Shown here: positions 7,142 to 20,273 of the stretch, in pieces
How the letters are laid out: each line of letters opens with the position of its first letter
Numbering within the stretch: the first letter of the stretch is position 1
Assembly (NCBI RefSeq): GCF_005938655.1
Contig: NZ_VCQT01000045.1
Location: forward strand, 124,001 to 188,000
Source: Alloalcanivorax gelatiniphagus
GTDB lineage: Bacteria; Pseudomonadota; Gammaproteobacteria; Pseudomonadales; Alcanivoracaceae
DNA length: 64,000 nucleotides
Reading direction: 5' to 3'
Notes under the pieces: generated by a model
The model's input: only the letters and a program-made list of their open reading frames with translations
The model's database searches: none
What the model was told of the DNA's origin: nothing
Program-made: the position numbers and the translations under genes

Positions 7142-8518
7142 CTAGAAGAAGGTGAACCCGACCTGGAACAACTTCTCCACGTCGCGGGTCCGCCGTTTGT
7201 CGATCAGGAACAGGATCACGTGGTCGTCCGGCTCGATCACCAGATCGTCGTGGGCGATCAGCACTTTTTCGCCGCGCACAATGGCGCCGATGGTGGTGCC
7301 CTCCGGCAGATCGATGTCCTCGATGGCGCGGCCCACCACCTTGGACGATTTGGCGTCGCCGTGGGCAATCGCCTCGATGGCCTCCGCCGCGCCCCGGCGC
7401 AGGGAGTAGACGTTGACCACGTCGCCCCGGCGCACATGGGTGAGCAGGCTGCCGATGGTGGACTGCTGCGGCGAGATGGCGATGTCGATGTCGTGGCCCT
7501 GCACCAGGTCCACGTAGGCCGGGTTGGCGATCAGGGTCATCACCTTGCGCGCGCCCAGCCGTTTGGCCAGCAGCGAGGCCATGATGTTGGCCTCGTCGTC
7601 GTTGGTCAGCGCGCAGAACACGTCGGTGTTTTCGATGTTGGCCTTGAGCAGTTCGTCCCGGTCGGTGCCCAGGCCCTGCAGCACCACGGTGTGGTCGAGT
7701 TTTTCGCCGAGCCATTCGGCCCGTTGCGGTGAACGCTCGATCAGCTTCACGTTGTAGCGGTGCTGAATGCTCTTGGCCAGGCGGTAGCCGATGTTGCCGC
7801 CGCCGGCGATCAGCACCCGCTTGTAGTTGTGCTCCAGGCGGCGCAGCTCGCTCATTACCGCGCGGATGTCGTTCTTGGCGGCGATAAAGAACACTTCGTC
7901 GTCCGCCTCGATCACCGTGTTGCCTTCCGGGATGATCGGCCGGTTGCGCCGGAAGATCGCCGCCACCCGGGTGTCCACGTTGGGCATGTGCTTGCGCAGT
8001 TCGCGCAGCTCGTTGCCCACCAGCGGGCCGCCGTAATAGGCGCGCACCGCCACCAGCTGCACCCGGCCGCTGGCGAAGTTGACCACCTGCAGGGCGCCCG
8101 GGTGTTCGATCAGGCGCTTGATGTAGTCGGTGACCACCTGCTCCGGGCTGATGATCACGTCGATGGGGATGGCGTTCTCGTTGAACAGCTTGTCGGCGCG
8201 GGCGGTGTAGTAGGCGGTGCGGATGCGGGCGATTTTGGTGGGGGTGCGGAACAGGCTGTAGGCGACCTGGCAGGCGACCATGTTCACTTCGTCGGAATTG
8301 GTCACCGCGATCAGCATGTCGGCGTCTTCGGCGCCGGCATCCTTGAGCACCCAGGGGTAACAGCCCATCCCCTGCACGGTGCCGATGTCGAGGCGGTCAC
8401 CCAGTTCCCGCAAGCGTTCGCCGTCGATGTCGATGACGGTGATGTCGTTGCGTTCCCCCGCCAGGTTCTCCGCCAGGGTGCCGCCCACCTGGCCGGCACC
8501 GAGAATAATGATCTTCAT
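7142..8518 (-). CDS. trkA: Trk potassium transporter regulatory subunit TrkA
   Basis: A 458-residue peripheral membrane protein with two tandem halves, each a Rossmann RCK-N domain plus a TrkA-C domain. The first glycine motif is GAGQVGG at residues 7-13 and the second is [10 protein letters not shown] near residue 240. It binds NAD(H) and gates the TrkH channel encoded just downstream. It is preceded by rsmB, fmt and def on the same strand, as in Pseudomonas (def-fmt-rsmB-trkA). Length and order match the family. Confidence 0.95.
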   Translation of the reverse strand: MKIIILGAGQVGGTLAENLAGERNDITVIDIDGERLRELGDRLDIGTVQGMGCYPWVLKDAGAEDADMLIAVTNSDEVNMVACQVAYSLFRTPTKIARIRTAYYTARADKLFNENAIPIDVIISPEQVVTDYIKRLIEHPGALQVVNFASGRVQLVAVRAYYGGPLVGNELRELRKHMPNVDTRVAAIFRRNRPIIPEGNTVIEADDEVFFIAAKNDIRAVMSELRRLEHNYKRVLIAGGGNIGYRLAKSIQHRYNVKLIERSPQRAEWLGEKLDHTVVLQGLGTDRDELLKANIENTDVFCALTNDDEANIMASLLAKRLGARKVMTLIANPAYVDLVQGHDIDIAISPQQSTIGSLLTHVRRGDVVNVYSLRRGAAEAIEAIAHGDAKSSKVVGRAIEDIDLPEGTTIGAIVRGEKVLIAHDDLVIEPDDHVILFLIDKRRTRDVEKLFQVGFTFF

Positions 8519-8553
8519 GATCCTGGTTCGATCGCCTTCTGGTGATGATCGCC

Positions 8554-9903
8554 CTAAGCACCTTCATCAAGGCGGGCTTTGTCCAGACAGGCAAGGTAGA
8601 ACCCGTCCGGGCCGTCGTCACGGGGCAGCAATTGCCAGCCCGCCTGCACCGCCACCGCATCGTCCGGGCGGGGCGTATGGTCCTCGGCGTCCGCGGTGCG
8701 CGCCAGAAACGCCGCCACCTGCTGGTCGTTCTCGGCGCGCAGCACCGAACAGGTGGCGTACACCAGCCGGCCACCGGGGCGCAGGAGCGGCCATAGTGCA
8801 TCCAGCATCCGTGCTTGTAAATCCACCAGCGGAGCGATGTCGTCCCGGCGCCGGTGCCACTTCACATCCGGTTGGCGGCGCAGGATGCCGGTGGCGGAGC
8901 AGGGCGCGTCCAGCAGGATGGCGTCGAAGGGCGTGCCGTCCCACCAGCCGGCGGGGTCGGCGGCGTCGCCCTCGCGCAGCTCGGCGTCCACGCCCAGGCG
9001 CGCCAGGGTGTCGCGCACCCGGTTCAGCCGCGACGCCACCAGATCCAGGGCGGTGACCCGGGCGTCCGGGAAGGCTTCCAGAATCTGGCCGGTCTTGCCG
9101 CCGGGGGCGGCGCAGGCGTCCAGCACCCGGCCGCCGGCGGGCAGGTTGAGATATTCCGCCGGCAGCTGCGCGGCTTCGTCCTGCACCGAGAAGGCGCCGG
9201 TCTCGAAGTCCGGCAGGGCACCCACCGGGCGCGGCGGGCTCAGATAAAGGCTCCAGGGCGCCAGCTCGCCGGGCCGGGCGCCGTCGCCCAGCAGCGCCAG
9301 GGCCTGCTCGCGAGTCTGCCGGCGCCGGTCCGCACGCAGCGTGAAGGGCGGCGGTGCCAGGCTGGCGCGCAGCAGGTCGCCGGCTTGCTCCGGCCAGTCC
9401 GCTTCGAACTGGCGCCACAGCCAGTCCGGCAGCGAGCCGGCCACCGCCGGCGGGTAGCCGGCGAAGGCGGTGGCGGCATCGGTGCGGTCGGCCTTGCGCA
9501 GCACCGCGTTGGCCAGCCCGCTGGCCCAGCCGGCCTTGAGGCGCCGGCACAGCTCCGGGTAGGCGTTGACCACCGCGTGGGCCGGCCGCTCGCTGAACCA
9601 GAGTTCATAGATGCCGCACAGCAGCGCCAGCCGTACCGGCTGGGCCTTGGCCTTGAGCGGCTTCTCGAGCTGATCGTTGAGCCATTGATTAAGGGGGCGC
9701 AGATAGCGGCACACACCGAAGCACAGGTCGCGGGTGAGACCACCGGCGCTGCCGTCGGGGACGCCCCGGCGCAGCACTTCGCGCAGGCTGGCGCCATCGC
9801 CCTGGCCGGGCAGCACGCGGTTGAGGGCGCGTACCGCCGCCAGACGAGGATCGGGGCTTTCAGCCAAGGAGGGCTCCTGGTTGGAACAGATCGGGATGGC
9901 CAC
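8554..9903 (-). CDS. rsmB: 16S rRNA (cytosine-967-C5)-methyltransferase RsmB
   Basis: It methylates C967 of 16S rRNA. An N-terminal NusB-like RNA-binding domain (about residues 15-150) precedes a Rossmann methyltransferase domain with the SAM motif ACAAPGGKT. The two catalytic cysteines lie in DAPCSATG and YATCSV. The ATG at 9903 overlaps the fmt gene by 44 bases. An alternative TTG near 9864, just at the fmt stop with GGAG upstream, would remove 13 residues and begin nearer the conserved start ([15 protein letters not shown]). The true start is therefore uncertain, while the function is clear. Confidence 0.95.
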   Translation of the reverse strand: MAIPICSNQEPSLAESPDPRLAAVRALNRVLPGQGDGASLREVLRRGVPDGSAGGLTRDLCFGVCRYLRPLNQWLNDQLEKPLKAKAQPVRLALLCGIYELWFSERPAHAVVNAYPELCRRLKAGWASGLANAVLRKADRTDAATAFAGYPPAVAGSLPDWLWRQFEADWPEQAGDLLRASLAPPPFTLRADRRRQTREQALALLGDGARPGELAPWSLYLSPPRPVGALPDFETGAFSVQDEAAQLPAEYLNLPAGGRVLDACAAPGGKTGQILEAFPDARVTALDLVASRLNRVRDTLARLGVDAELREGDAADPAGWWDGTPFDAILLDAPCSATGILRRQPDVKWHRRRDDIAPLVDLQARMLDALWPLLRPGGRLVYATCSVLRAENDQQVAAFLARTADAEDHTPRPDDAVAVQAGWQLLPRDDGPDGFYLACLDKARLDEGA

Positions 9904-10816
9904 GGCGGATTTCCGCCATGGTCAGGGTTTTCTTGCCGGGTAATTGCAGCCGGGTCAGGCGCACGGCGCCGTCGCCGCAGGCCACCGTCAGGCCGTCGTC
10001 GCTGACCGTCAGGATACGGCCGGGCTCGGCCTGGTCGTCGCCGGCCTCCGGGGCTTCTTCCGCGCCCCAGATGCGCAGGGGCTGGCCGTTCAGATCCACC
10101 CAGGCCACCGGCCAGGGGTTGAAGGCGCGTACCCGGTTGACGATGCCCCGGGCCGGCAGACCGAAGTCGATGCGGGCGCCGGGCTTGCTCAGTTTGTGGG
10201 CGTAGGTGACGCCGTCCTCGGGCTGGGGCTCGGCCCGGTCCAGATGGCCGGGCAGGTCATCCAGCACCGTGCTCAGCAGCCGGGCGCCCTGCTCGGCCAG
10301 CCGGTCATGCAGCTCGCCGCCGGTCTCCCGGTCGCCGATGGTCAGGGCCTCGCTGAGCAGCATGGGGCCGGTGTCCAGGCCGGCGTCCATCTTCATGATG
10401 GTGTTGCCGGTCTCGGTGTCGCCGGCCACGATGGCCCACTGGATCGGCGCCGCGCCGCGCCAGCGCGGCAGCAGCGAGCCGTGCACATTGACGCAGGCCA
10501 GACGCGGCAGTTCGAGCACCGCCCGGGGGATGATCAGGCCGTAGGCCACCACGATCAGCGCGTCCAGCTCCAGGTCGGCGATTTGGCGCTGAATCTCCTC
10601 GCCTTTCAGGGATTCCGGCTGCAGCACCGGCAGGTCGTGGGCCAGGGCCAGCTGCTTCACCGGGCTTTGCATCACTTTCTTGCCGCGCCCGGCGCCCCGG
10701 TCGGGCTGGGTGAGCACGGCGGCGATCTGATGGGGGCCGTCGATCAGGGCGCGCAGGCTGACGGCGGCGAAATCCGGCGTACCGGCGAAGGCGAGACGGA
10801 GCGGGGAAAGGCTCAT
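9860..10816 (-). CDS. fmt: methionyl-tRNA formyltransferase
   Basis: A 318-residue enzyme that formylates initiator Met-tRNA using 10-formyl-tetrahydrofolate. It opens with LRLAFAGTPDFAA. The formyl-folate site includes VNVHGSLLPRWRGAAPIQWA and the catalytic Asn-His-Asp set of the family. The C-terminal beta-barrel tRNA-binding domain ends with [11 protein letters not shown]. The start overlaps the def stop by one base (TGATG), so the deformylase and formyltransferase are translationally coupled. Confidence 0.96.
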   Translation of the reverse strand: MSLSPLRLAFAGTPDFAAVSLRALIDGPHQIAAVLTQPDRGAGRGKKVMQSPVKQLALAHDLPVLQPESLKGEEIQRQIADLELDALIVVAYGLIIPRAVLELPRLACVNVHGSLLPRWRGAAPIQWAIVAGDTETGNTIMKMDAGLDTGPMLLSEALTIGDRETGGELHDRLAEQGARLLSTVLDDLPGHLDRAEPQPEDGVTYAHKLSKPGARIDFGLPARGIVNRVRAFNPWPVAWVDLNGQPLRIWGAEEAPEAGDDQAEPGRILTVSDDGLTVACGDGAVRLTRLQLPGKKTLTMAEIRRGHPDLFQPGALLG

Positions 10817-11322
10817 CAGGCGTTCTGGCGCTGGATTTTCTGGAGTTTCTTCTTGATCCGGTCGCGCTTCAGCCGCGACACGTAATCCACGAACAGCTTG
10901 CCGTCCAGGTGGTCGATCTCGTGCTGGATGCAGGTGGCCAGGATGCCGTCGGTGACGATCTCGAAGGGCTCGCCGTCGCGGTCCAGGGCGTTGATGCGAA
11001 CCTTGGCCGGGCGCTGCACTTCCTCATAGAAGCCGGGCACCGACAGGCAGCCCTCCTCGTAGGGGGCCAGGTCCTCGGTGAGCGGGGTGATCTCCGGATT
11101 GATGAATACCAGAGGCTGGTTGCGCTCCTCGGACACGTCGATCACCAGCAGGCGCTGATGCACGTTGACCTGGGTGGCCGCCAGGCCGATACCGGACGCG
11201 TCGTACATGGTCTCGATCATGTCGTCGATCAGTTTGCGAAGCGCGTCATCCACCTGCTCCACCGGTTTTGCTACGGTGCGAAGCCGTGGGTCGGGAAATT
11301 CCAGTATCTCCAGCTTTGCCAT
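10816..11322 (-). CDS. def: peptide deformylase
   Basis: A 168-residue metalloprotease that removes the N-terminal formyl group from new proteins. All three class motifs are intact: [15 protein letters not shown] (metal-binding Cys) and QHEIDHLDG (two metal-binding His and the catalytic Glu). It is the first gene of the def-fmt-rsmB-trkA-trkH run and is divergent from the LysM gene, with 167 bases between the two starts. Confidence 0.97.
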   Translation of the reverse strand: MAKLEILEFPDPRLRTVAKPVEQVDDALRKLIDDMIETMYDASGIGLAATQVNVHQRLLVIDVSEERNQPLVFINPEITPLTEDLAPYEEGCLSVPGFYEEVQRPAKVRINALDRDGEPFEIVTDGILATCIQHEIDHLDGKLFVDYVSRLKRDRIKKKLQKIQRQNA

Positions 11323-11383
11323 GGGGCTCCCGTGGGTCTCTTTTACGGACGAACAGCTACTTGCGAAGCTGCTTTAAATTCGG

Positions 11384-11464
11384 TTGATAAATCTATGATC
11401 GCGTTGCTAATATCCGGGAACGACTGTGCTCGATCCGGGGGTGCGTCCGCCTTCTCGCGGACGC
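11384..11464 (+). promoter_or_regulatory. promoter and leader hairpin of the LysM-dprA transcript
   Basis: TTGATA (11384-11389), 18 bases and TAATAT (11408-11413) form a plausible sigma70 promoter. The leader then holds a perfect 8-bp stem-loop GCGTCCGC-N6-GCGGACGC (11443-11464) with no T tract, 25 bases before the ATG. It might affect message stability or translation. No riboswitch class is recognised. Confidence 0.5.
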
Positions 11465-11489
11465 CGATAATGATAAAAGGAATCCGCTG

Positions 11490-12578
11490 ATGATGAAATC
11501 GCTGCGGCGAATCCTGTGTCTGGGGGTCCTGTGTCTGGGAATGGGGTCGATCGCCTCCGCGGTGGTCGCCGACACCGTGCGCATGCGTGACGGCCATCCC
11601 GATGTCTATTACGTGAAAAAGGGCGACACCCTCTGGGACATCAGTGCCCGGTTCCTGGAGAACCCCTGGCAGTGGCCGGAACTCTGGCACGACAACCCTC
11701 AGATCGACAACCCGCATCTGATCTATCCCGGCGATGAAATCCGCCTGCTGTGGACCGATGGCGAGCCCCGCCTGACGGTGCGCCGCGATGGCAAGAGCCG
11801 CACCCGGTTGGCCGACGGCACCGTCAAGCTGTCACCCCGGGCCCGCGAGATGGACCGCGACAGCGCCATTCCCGCCATTCCCATGAACGCCATCCAGAGC
11901 TACCTGAAGGAAGCCCTGGTGGTGAGCCGCGCCGAGATCAAGGCCGCGCCCTATGTGGTGGGTGGCCAGGACCGCCGGGTGGTCTACGGCATGGGCGATA
12001 CCATCTATGCCCGCGATCCGGAGCAGCAGTTCGAAAACGCCCCGCCGCGCTACGGCATCTACCGGGTGGGCGAGGAATATGTGGACCCGGAAACCGACGA
12101 AGTGCTGGGCTACGAGGCCCGCCAGATCGGTCTGGCCACCATCACCGCCCACGACGACGACATGGTCACCATGAGGCTGGTGCGCTCCTCCGAGGACGTG
12201 CGCGTGGACGACCGCCTGTTCCCGCAACCGGACCGGCGGGTGCGCGCGGTGCTCTATCCCCATGCGCCGGCGGAGAAAACCACCGGCCACATCATCCGCT
12301 TCTTCGACCGCATCAACAGCGTGGCCCGTAACGACGTGGTGGTGATCAACAAGGGCGAAATCGACGGCATGGAGCCCGGCCATGTGCTGGATATCTTCCA
12401 GGAAGGCGAACTGGTGCGCGACCGTCAGCGCGACGAGACGGTGCGCCTGCCCCGCTCCCGCTCCGGCACCCTGGTGCTGTTCCGGGTGTACGAAAAAGTC
12501 AGCTACGGCCTGATCATGGAATCGATCCGGCCCATTTACATGAAAGACATCGTGGAAAGCCCGGAGGGCAGTTACTGA
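11490..12578 (+). CDS. LysM peptidoglycan-binding domain protein
   Basis: A 362-residue exported protein. A signal peptide (about residues 1-27, basic MMKSLRR then a hydrophobic core ending IASAVVA) is followed by one LysM domain at about residues 38-90 (YYVKKGDTLWDISARF and IYPGDEIRLLW). The remaining 270 residues carry no motif I recognise. A LysM gene directly upstream of dprA is conserved in Pseudomonas and relatives. It probably acts at the periplasmic face of the cell wall. GATAAAAGGAATCC gives a weak but usable ribosome binding site. Confidence 0.85.
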   Translation: MMKSLRRILCLGVLCLGMGSIASAVVADTVRMRDGHPDVYYVKKGDTLWDISARFLENPWQWPELWHDNPQIDNPHLIYPGDEIRLLWTDGEPRLTVRRDGKSRTRLADGTVKLSPRAREMDRDSAIPAIPMNAIQSYLKEALVVSRAEIKAAPYVVGGQDRRVVYGMGDTIYARDPEQQFENAPPRYGIYRVGEEYVDPETDEVLGYEARQIGLATITAHDDDMVTMRLVRSSEDVRVDDRLFPQPDRRVRAVLYPHAPAEKTTGHIIRFFDRINSVARNDVVVINKGEIDGMEPGHVLDIFQEGELVRDRQRDETVRLPRSRSGTLVLFRVYEKVSYGLIMESIRPIYMKDIVESPEGSY

Positions 12579-12607
12579 CCTTCCCGGCGCGCACAGGGAG
12601 GTGCGCG

Positions 12608-13672
<1,065 letters not shown>

Positions 13673-13772
13673 TACCGGGCCGGGCACCCGGCTGGCCGCG
13701 CCACGGTGGCAGCGGGTATGCTTGCGCCCGTTGCCTTATTATCCCGTTTATTAATCCGACCAGTCAGCCCAC

Positions 13773-16053
<2,281 letters not shown>

Positions 16054-16139
16054 CTCCGGCCGGCCACGGCGCCGGTGTTTTACAAATTTTGTCGTCGCGC
16101 CGCTGGTGATGGCGGCGCTGACAAGGTGAAATATTGTGC

Positions 16140-16180
16140 GGTGGTCGCCGGGGCGGCCACCTTTTCCGCCTGTTTTATTT
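16140..16180 (+). terminator. probable terminator after aroE
   Basis: GGTGGTCGCC (16140-16149) and GGCGGCCACC (16152-16161) form a hairpin with one G-T wobble, followed by TTTTCC and then a T-rich stretch (TTTTATTTTTATT). Confidence 0.55.
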
Positions 16181-16237
16181 TTATTGGCGCCGTTCGCTCG
16201 GCGTGCTTGCCCGTTTGCGTTTCGTGGAGATTCACCA

Positions 16238-17224
16238 ATGCGTGCACTGTACGGTGTAGTGGCACTGGTCGGCCTGCTGGGTCCGGCTTGGGGTCAGGCC
16301 GATACCCTGGGCTTTTCCTGGGACAACGATTTGTTCCTGGGCCAGGACAAGAACTACACCAACGGCGTGCGCTTCAGCTGGGTGGGCGACGGCCAGGCCG
16401 ACTGCGAGCACGGCGGCGGCGCCACCTGCGCGGTGGCGCGCACCCTGGACCCGCTGCCCGGCATCGCGGTCGGCGATGAACACCACGCGCTCACGGTCAG
16501 CCTGCAGCAGATCATGATCACCCCTTCGGACATCGAGCGGTCGACGCCGGATTACAGCGACCTGCCCTATGTGGGCTACTCCAATCTGGAATTGGGGCTG
16601 TTCAGCTGGGATCAGCGCAACCTGTTCGGTTACGGTGTGCGCGCCGGGGTGGTGGGCCCGGACTCCGGCGCCGAGAACAGCCAGAAATTCGTGCACCGGG
16701 TGGTGGGCTCCAACGAACCCCAGGGGTGGGACAACCAGCTCGGGCCGGATGCCATCGGCGGCGTCTGGTTTCTGCATGCCCATCGGCTGTTCCGCCATAC
16801 CGGCGATAACGGCTATCAAACCGAACTGGGCACCGCCTGGAGCGTGGACGCCAACAACTTTGACGGCAACGCCCAGGCCGGCGGTTTCGTGCGCTTCGGG
16901 CGCAATCTGCCGGGCAATTTCATCCCCGACTACGCCGGCATCGGCACCGCCGGCTCCCTGGTGGGCCTGTTCGACCATCGCGGTTTCGGCTGGGAGCTGT
17001 TCCTGGGCCTGGCCGGCCAGTACAACGGCTACTCCTACATCGAGGAGCACGGCGACCTCTACGACATCAAGGCCCGGGACTTCACCGGCGCCGCCATCGG
17101 CGGCTTCGGCGTGCGCAACGACGGTTTCAGTTTCACCATGACGCTGCAGACTTCCACCTCGCCCCTGCGCGACAGCAACGACCTGGTCAGCTTCGGCAAT
17201 CTGTCGTTCATGTGGGCGATCTGA
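16238..17224 (+). CDS. LpxR-family (DUF2219) outer-membrane lipid A deacylase-like protein
   Basis: A 328-residue secreted beta-barrel protein. A signal peptide (about residues 1-18, ending in GPAWGQA) is followed directly by LGFSWDNDLFLGQDKNYTNGVRFSW. This matches the N-terminus of LpxR, which removes the 3'-acyloxyacyl chain of lipid A (Asn-Asp and a following Ser form part of the site there). The C-terminus ends in an aromatic-rich strand (FGNLSFMWAI) suited to barrel assembly. The ATG at 16238 with GTGGAGA upstream is preferred over an earlier in-frame ATG that would place a basic proline-rich stretch before the signal peptide. Activity on lipid A is inferred from family. Confidence 0.8.
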   Translation: MRALYGVVALVGLLGPAWGQADTLGFSWDNDLFLGQDKNYTNGVRFSWVGDGQADCEHGGGATCAVARTLDPLPGIAVGDEHHALTVSLQQIMITPSDIERSTPDYSDLPYVGYSNLELGLFSWDQRNLFGYGVRAGVVGPDSGAENSQKFVHRVVGSNEPQGWDNQLGPDAIGGVWFLHAHRLFRHTGDNGYQTELGTAWSVDANNFDGNAQAGGFVRFGRNLPGNFIPDYAGIGTAGSLVGLFDHRGFGWELFLGLAGQYNGYSYIEEHGDLYDIKARDFTGAAIGGFGVRNDGFSFTMTLQTSTSPLRDSNDLVSFGNLSFMWAI

Positions 17225-17251
17225 TGCCCGGCGTGCCGATCCTTCCCCCCC

Positions 17252-17327
17252 TGTAGGAGCGGCTTCAGCCGCGATCAGGCCGGGCCGCTGCCCGCACGCC
17301 GTTTTCGCGGCTGAAGCCGCTCCTACA
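17252..17327. repeat. REP dyad pair (BIME-like), 23-bp inverted repeat
   Basis: TGTAGGAGCGGCTTCAGCC... (17252-17274) and its exact reverse complement (17305-17327) face each other over 30 bases, between convergent genes. Each arm is itself a small palindrome with the GCGGCTGAAGCCGC core. The whole may act as a bidirectional transcript end. Confidence 0.85.
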
Positions 17328-17343
17328 GCGGACACCACCGGCG

Positions 17344-17874
17344 TCAGGGGTTCAGGTACTGGTCCTTGAGCTTCACGTAGTTGCCGGCCACATAGGGCAG
17401 AAAGCGGCGCTCCTTCTCGGTCAGTTCGCGCACCGGCCGCGCCGGCCTGCCCCGGTACAACCAGCCGGATTCCAGCCGCTTGCCCGGGCTCACCAGGCTG
17501 CCGGCGGCCAGCATCACATCGCTTTCCACCACCGCGCCGTCCATGATCATGGCCTGCATGCCGATCATCACCCGGTCGCCCACGGTGCAACCATGCAGCA
17601 TGGCCTGGTGACCGATGGTCACATCCTCGCCGATCTCCAGGGGAAAGCCGTCGGGATTGAACTCCGAAGCGTGTGTGATGTGCAGCACCGCGTTATCCTG
17701 GACGCTGGTGCGGGCGCCCACGCGGATACGGTGCATGTCGCCGCGCACCACGGCCCCGGGCCACAGGGAACTGTCGTCGCCAAGCACCACGTCACCGATC
17801 ACGGTGGCGGCCGGGTCCACGTAGACCCGCTGGCCCAGTGCCGGTGCCTTGTTCTGGAAGTGACGAATCCCCAT
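17344..17874 (-). CDS. gamma-class carbonic anhydrase-like hexapeptide-repeat protein
   Basis: A 176-residue left-handed beta-helix protein of the YrdA/CaiE/gamma-carbonic anhydrase group. Hexapeptide turns run from about residue 15 to 140 (ATVIGDVVLGDDSSLWPGAVVRGD onward). The metal-site pattern is visible as RGDMHRIRVG, VLHITH and IGHQAMLHGC. A C-terminal helix (LTEKERRFLPYVAGNYVKLK) closes the fold. It may bind zinc and hydrate CO2, but many homologues have no measured activity. It is divergent from prlC. Confidence 0.88.
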   Translation of the reverse strand: MGIRHFQNKAPALGQRVYVDPAATVIGDVVLGDDSSLWPGAVVRGDMHRIRVGARTSVQDNAVLHITHASEFNPDGFPLEIGEDVTIGHQAMLHGCTVGDRVMIGMQAMIMDGAVVESDVMLAAGSLVSPGKRLESGWLYRGRPARPVRELTEKERRFLPYVAGNYVKLKDQYLNP

Positions 17875-17921
17875 CTTAATGCTCCTGATATCGTGTTTAC
17901 CCGTTTATACCGAGAGGTCCC

Positions 17922-19958
17922 ATGAGCCACAATCCGCTGATCGATTATCCGGATCTGCCCCCGTTCTCCGAAATCCGCCCCGAGCACGTCCAGCCGGCGG
18001 TGGAAGCCCTGGTGGCGGCCGGCCGCGAGCGCATCCGCGAGGTGCTGGCCAAGGGCGATTTCAGCTACCGCGCTCTGGAGCAGACCCTGGCCGAGGAAGA
18101 TGACCGGCTGGGCAAGGCATTCGGCCCGGTGGGGCATCTCAATGCGGTGGCCCAGAATGAGACCCTGCGTGAAGCCTACAACGCCTGCCTGCCGCTGCTC
18201 AGCGAATACGGCACCGAGGTGGGCCAGAACGAAGACCTGTTCGCCGCCTACCAGGCACTGCGCGACAGCGACGAATTCCAGCAGCTTACCCCGGCCCAGC
18301 GCAAGGACATCGACAATACCCTGCGTGATTTCCGGCTGTCCGGCGTGGCCCTTTCCGGGGAGCAGAAAAAACAGTACATGGAGAACGCCAAGCGGCTGTC
18401 GGAGCTGACCACCCGCTTCGAGAACAACCTGCTGGACGCCACCCAGGCCTGGAAAAAACACGTCACCGATGAGAGCGAGCTGGTCGGCCTGCCGGAAACT
18501 GCCCTGGCCGGCACCGCCGACCGGGCCCGCGCCGAGGGCCTGGAGGAAGGCTGGCTGCTGACCCTGGATGTGCCGGTGTTCTTCGCGGTGATGAGCCATG
18601 CCCGCAACCGTGCCCTACGCGAGGAAATGTACCGCGCCTTCACCACCCGGGCCTCCGACCAGGGGCCCCAGGCCGGTGAGTACGACAACGCGGCGGTGAT
18701 GGACGAGATTCTCAAGCTGCGCCACGAGCAGGCCAATCTGCTCGGCTTCGCCCATTACGCGGACAAATCCCTGGCCACCAAGATGGCCCGGGACGTGGAC
18801 GAGGTCACTACTTTCCTGCGTGACCTGGCGCGGCGCGCCAAACCCCAGGCCGAGCAGGAACTGGCGGAGTTGGAGGCGTTCGCCGCCGAACAGGGCGCCG
18901 ACGATCTGCAGCCCTGGGACCTGGGTTTCTGGAGCGAGCGGCTGCGCGAAGCGCGCTATGACCTGTCCGAGGAAGCGCTGCGGCCCTGGTTCCCGGCGGA
19001 GACCGTGATCGACGGCATGTTCCAGGTGGTGGGCCGGCTGTTCGGCATCCGCTTCCTGCCCCGCGAGGACGTGGACACCTGGCACCCGGACGTGCGTTTC
19101 TACGAACTGGTGGACGACGACGGCAGCGTGCGCGCCGCCTTTTATCTGGACATGTACGCGCGCACCGGCAAACGCGGTGGCGCCTGGATGGACGACGCCC
19201 GCATCCGTCGGCGCCGCCCGGACGGCTCCCTGCAAACGCCGGTGGCCTACCTCACCTGTAACTTCGCGCCGCCGGCCGGCGGCAAGCCCGGCCTGCTCAC
19301 CCACGACGAGGTGGTGACCCTGTTCCACGAGTTTGGCCACGGTCTGCACCATATGCTCACCGAGCAGGACGTGCCGGGCATTTCCGGCATCAATGGCGTG
19401 GCCTGGGACGCGGTGGAGCTGCCCAGCCAGTTTCTCGAGAACTGGTGCTGGACCGAGGAAGGCCTGGCGCTGATTTCCGGCCACTATGAAAGCGGCGAGC
19501 CGCTGCCCAAGGAAATGCTCGACAGGATGCTGGCGGCCAAGAATTTCCACAGCGCCATGGGCATGATGCGGCAGCTGGAATTCTCCCTGTTCGACATGCG
19601 CCTGCACGCGGAATACGGTGAGGGCCTGAGCATCCAGCAGGTGCTCGACGAAGTGCGCGAGGAAGTGTCGGTGGTGCGGCCGCCGGCGTTCAACCGCTTC
19701 CAGAACGGGTTCTCGCACATTTTCGCCGGCGGGTACGCGGCGGGCTATTACAGCTACAAATGGGCGGAGGTGCTGTCCTGTGACGCCTATTCCCGGTTCG
19801 AGGAAGAAGGCCCGTTCAACGCCGACACCGGCCGGGACTTCCGCGAGAAAATCCTTGCCCTGGGCGGCAGCCAGGAACCCATGGACCTGTTCGTGGCCTT
19901 CCGTGGCCGGGAGCCCAGCGTGGAACCCCTGCTGCGCCACAGCGGCATTGAAGGATAA
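17922..19958 (+). CDS. prlC: oligopeptidase A
   Basis: A 678-residue cytoplasmic zinc metallopeptidase (M3 family) degrading oligopeptides, including cleaved signal peptides. The zinc motif is LFHEFGHGLHHML (HExxH at about residues 469-473), with the downstream Glu ligand in the WDAVELPSQFLENW region. Length matches E. coli OpdA (about 680). It is followed after a REP pair by yheV, a neighbour also seen in other gammaproteobacteria. Confidence 0.96.
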   Translation: MSHNPLIDYPDLPPFSEIRPEHVQPAVEALVAAGRERIREVLAKGDFSYRALEQTLAEEDDRLGKAFGPVGHLNAVAQNETLREAYNACLPLLSEYGTEVGQNEDLFAAYQALRDSDEFQQLTPAQRKDIDNTLRDFRLSGVALSGEQKKQYMENAKRLSELTTRFENNLLDATQAWKKHVTDESELVGLPETALAGTADRARAEGLEEGWLLTLDVPVFFAVMSHARNRALREEMYRAFTTRASDQGPQAGEYDNAAVMDEILKLRHEQANLLGFAHYADKSLATKMARDVDEVTTFLRDLARRAKPQAEQELAELEAFAAEQGADDLQPWDLGFWSERLREARYDLSEEALRPWFPAETVIDGMFQVVGRLFGIRFLPREDVDTWHPDVRFYELVDDDGSVRAAFYLDMYARTGKRGGAWMDDARIRRRRPDGSLQTPVAYLTCNFAPPAGGKPGLLTHDEVVTLFHEFGHGLHHMLTEQDVPGISGINGVAWDAVELPSQFLENWCWTEEGLALISGHYESGEPLPKEMLDRMLAAKNFHSAMGMMRQLEFSLFDMRLHAEYGEGLSIQQVLDEVREEVSVVRPPAFNRFQNGFSHIFAGGYAAGYYSYKWAEVLSCDAYSRFEEEGPFNADTGRDFREKILALGGSQEPMDLFVAFRGREPSVEPLLRHSGIEG

Positions 19959-19961
19959 GCC

Positions 19962-20031
19962 GGATCGCGGCTGAAGCCGCTCCTACAAGCACGGGCGCGC
20001 AACCTTGTAGGAGCGACTTCAGTCGCGATCC
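19962..20031. repeat. REP dyad pair between prlC and yheV
   Basis: GGATCGCGGCTGAAGCCGC... (19962-19989) faces the diverged inverse copy CTTGTAGGAGCGACTTCAG... (20004-20031). The second arm carries the GACTTCAGTC variant of the core. Confidence 0.85.
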
Positions 20032-20055
20032 CCGCGATCCCCAAGGAGCCAAATC

Positions 20056-20250
20056 ATGAAACGTCAGTTCATCGCCGGCGCCGCCTGCCCGTCCTGCGGC
20101 GCCATGGATCGTGTCCAGCGCTGCCTGGACGGCGAGCGCATCTGGATGGAGTGCGTGGCCTGCGGCATGGTGCGCGATCTGGACGAGCAGCCCGCCGCCG
20201 TCGATGCCAATGAACAACCGGTCGCTTTGCGAGGGCCAAAAACACGCTGA
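20056..20250 (+). CDS. yheV: YheV-family small zinc-ribbon protein
   Basis: A 64-residue protein with two CxxC pairs (CPSCGAMD and CVACGMVRD) and the family opening MKRQFIAGA. It probably binds one zinc ion, and its function is unknown. AAGGAGCC lies just before the ATG. It follows prlC, the usual partner gene. Confidence 0.85.
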   Translation: MKRQFIAGAACPSCGAMDRVQRCLDGERIWMECVACGMVRDLDEQPAAVDANEQPVALRGPKTR

Positions 20251-20273
20251 TTGGAGCAATAAGGGAGGAGAGC

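Noticed and set aside
5684-7732. A 680-codon open frame on the plus strand opposite trkH/trkA
   Set aside because: It is rich in His, Gln, Gly and Arg with no domain, and it is exactly antisense to two clear genes. Long antisense frames are expected at this GC. The same reasoning removes plus-strand frames at 28920-31139 and 36788-38740 and minus-strand frames at 12572-13687 and 16232-17590.
11443-11464. Leader hairpin before the LysM gene as a terminator or riboswitch
   Set aside because: There is no T tract and no alternative pairing or known aptamer features, so it is recorded only as a leader hairpin.
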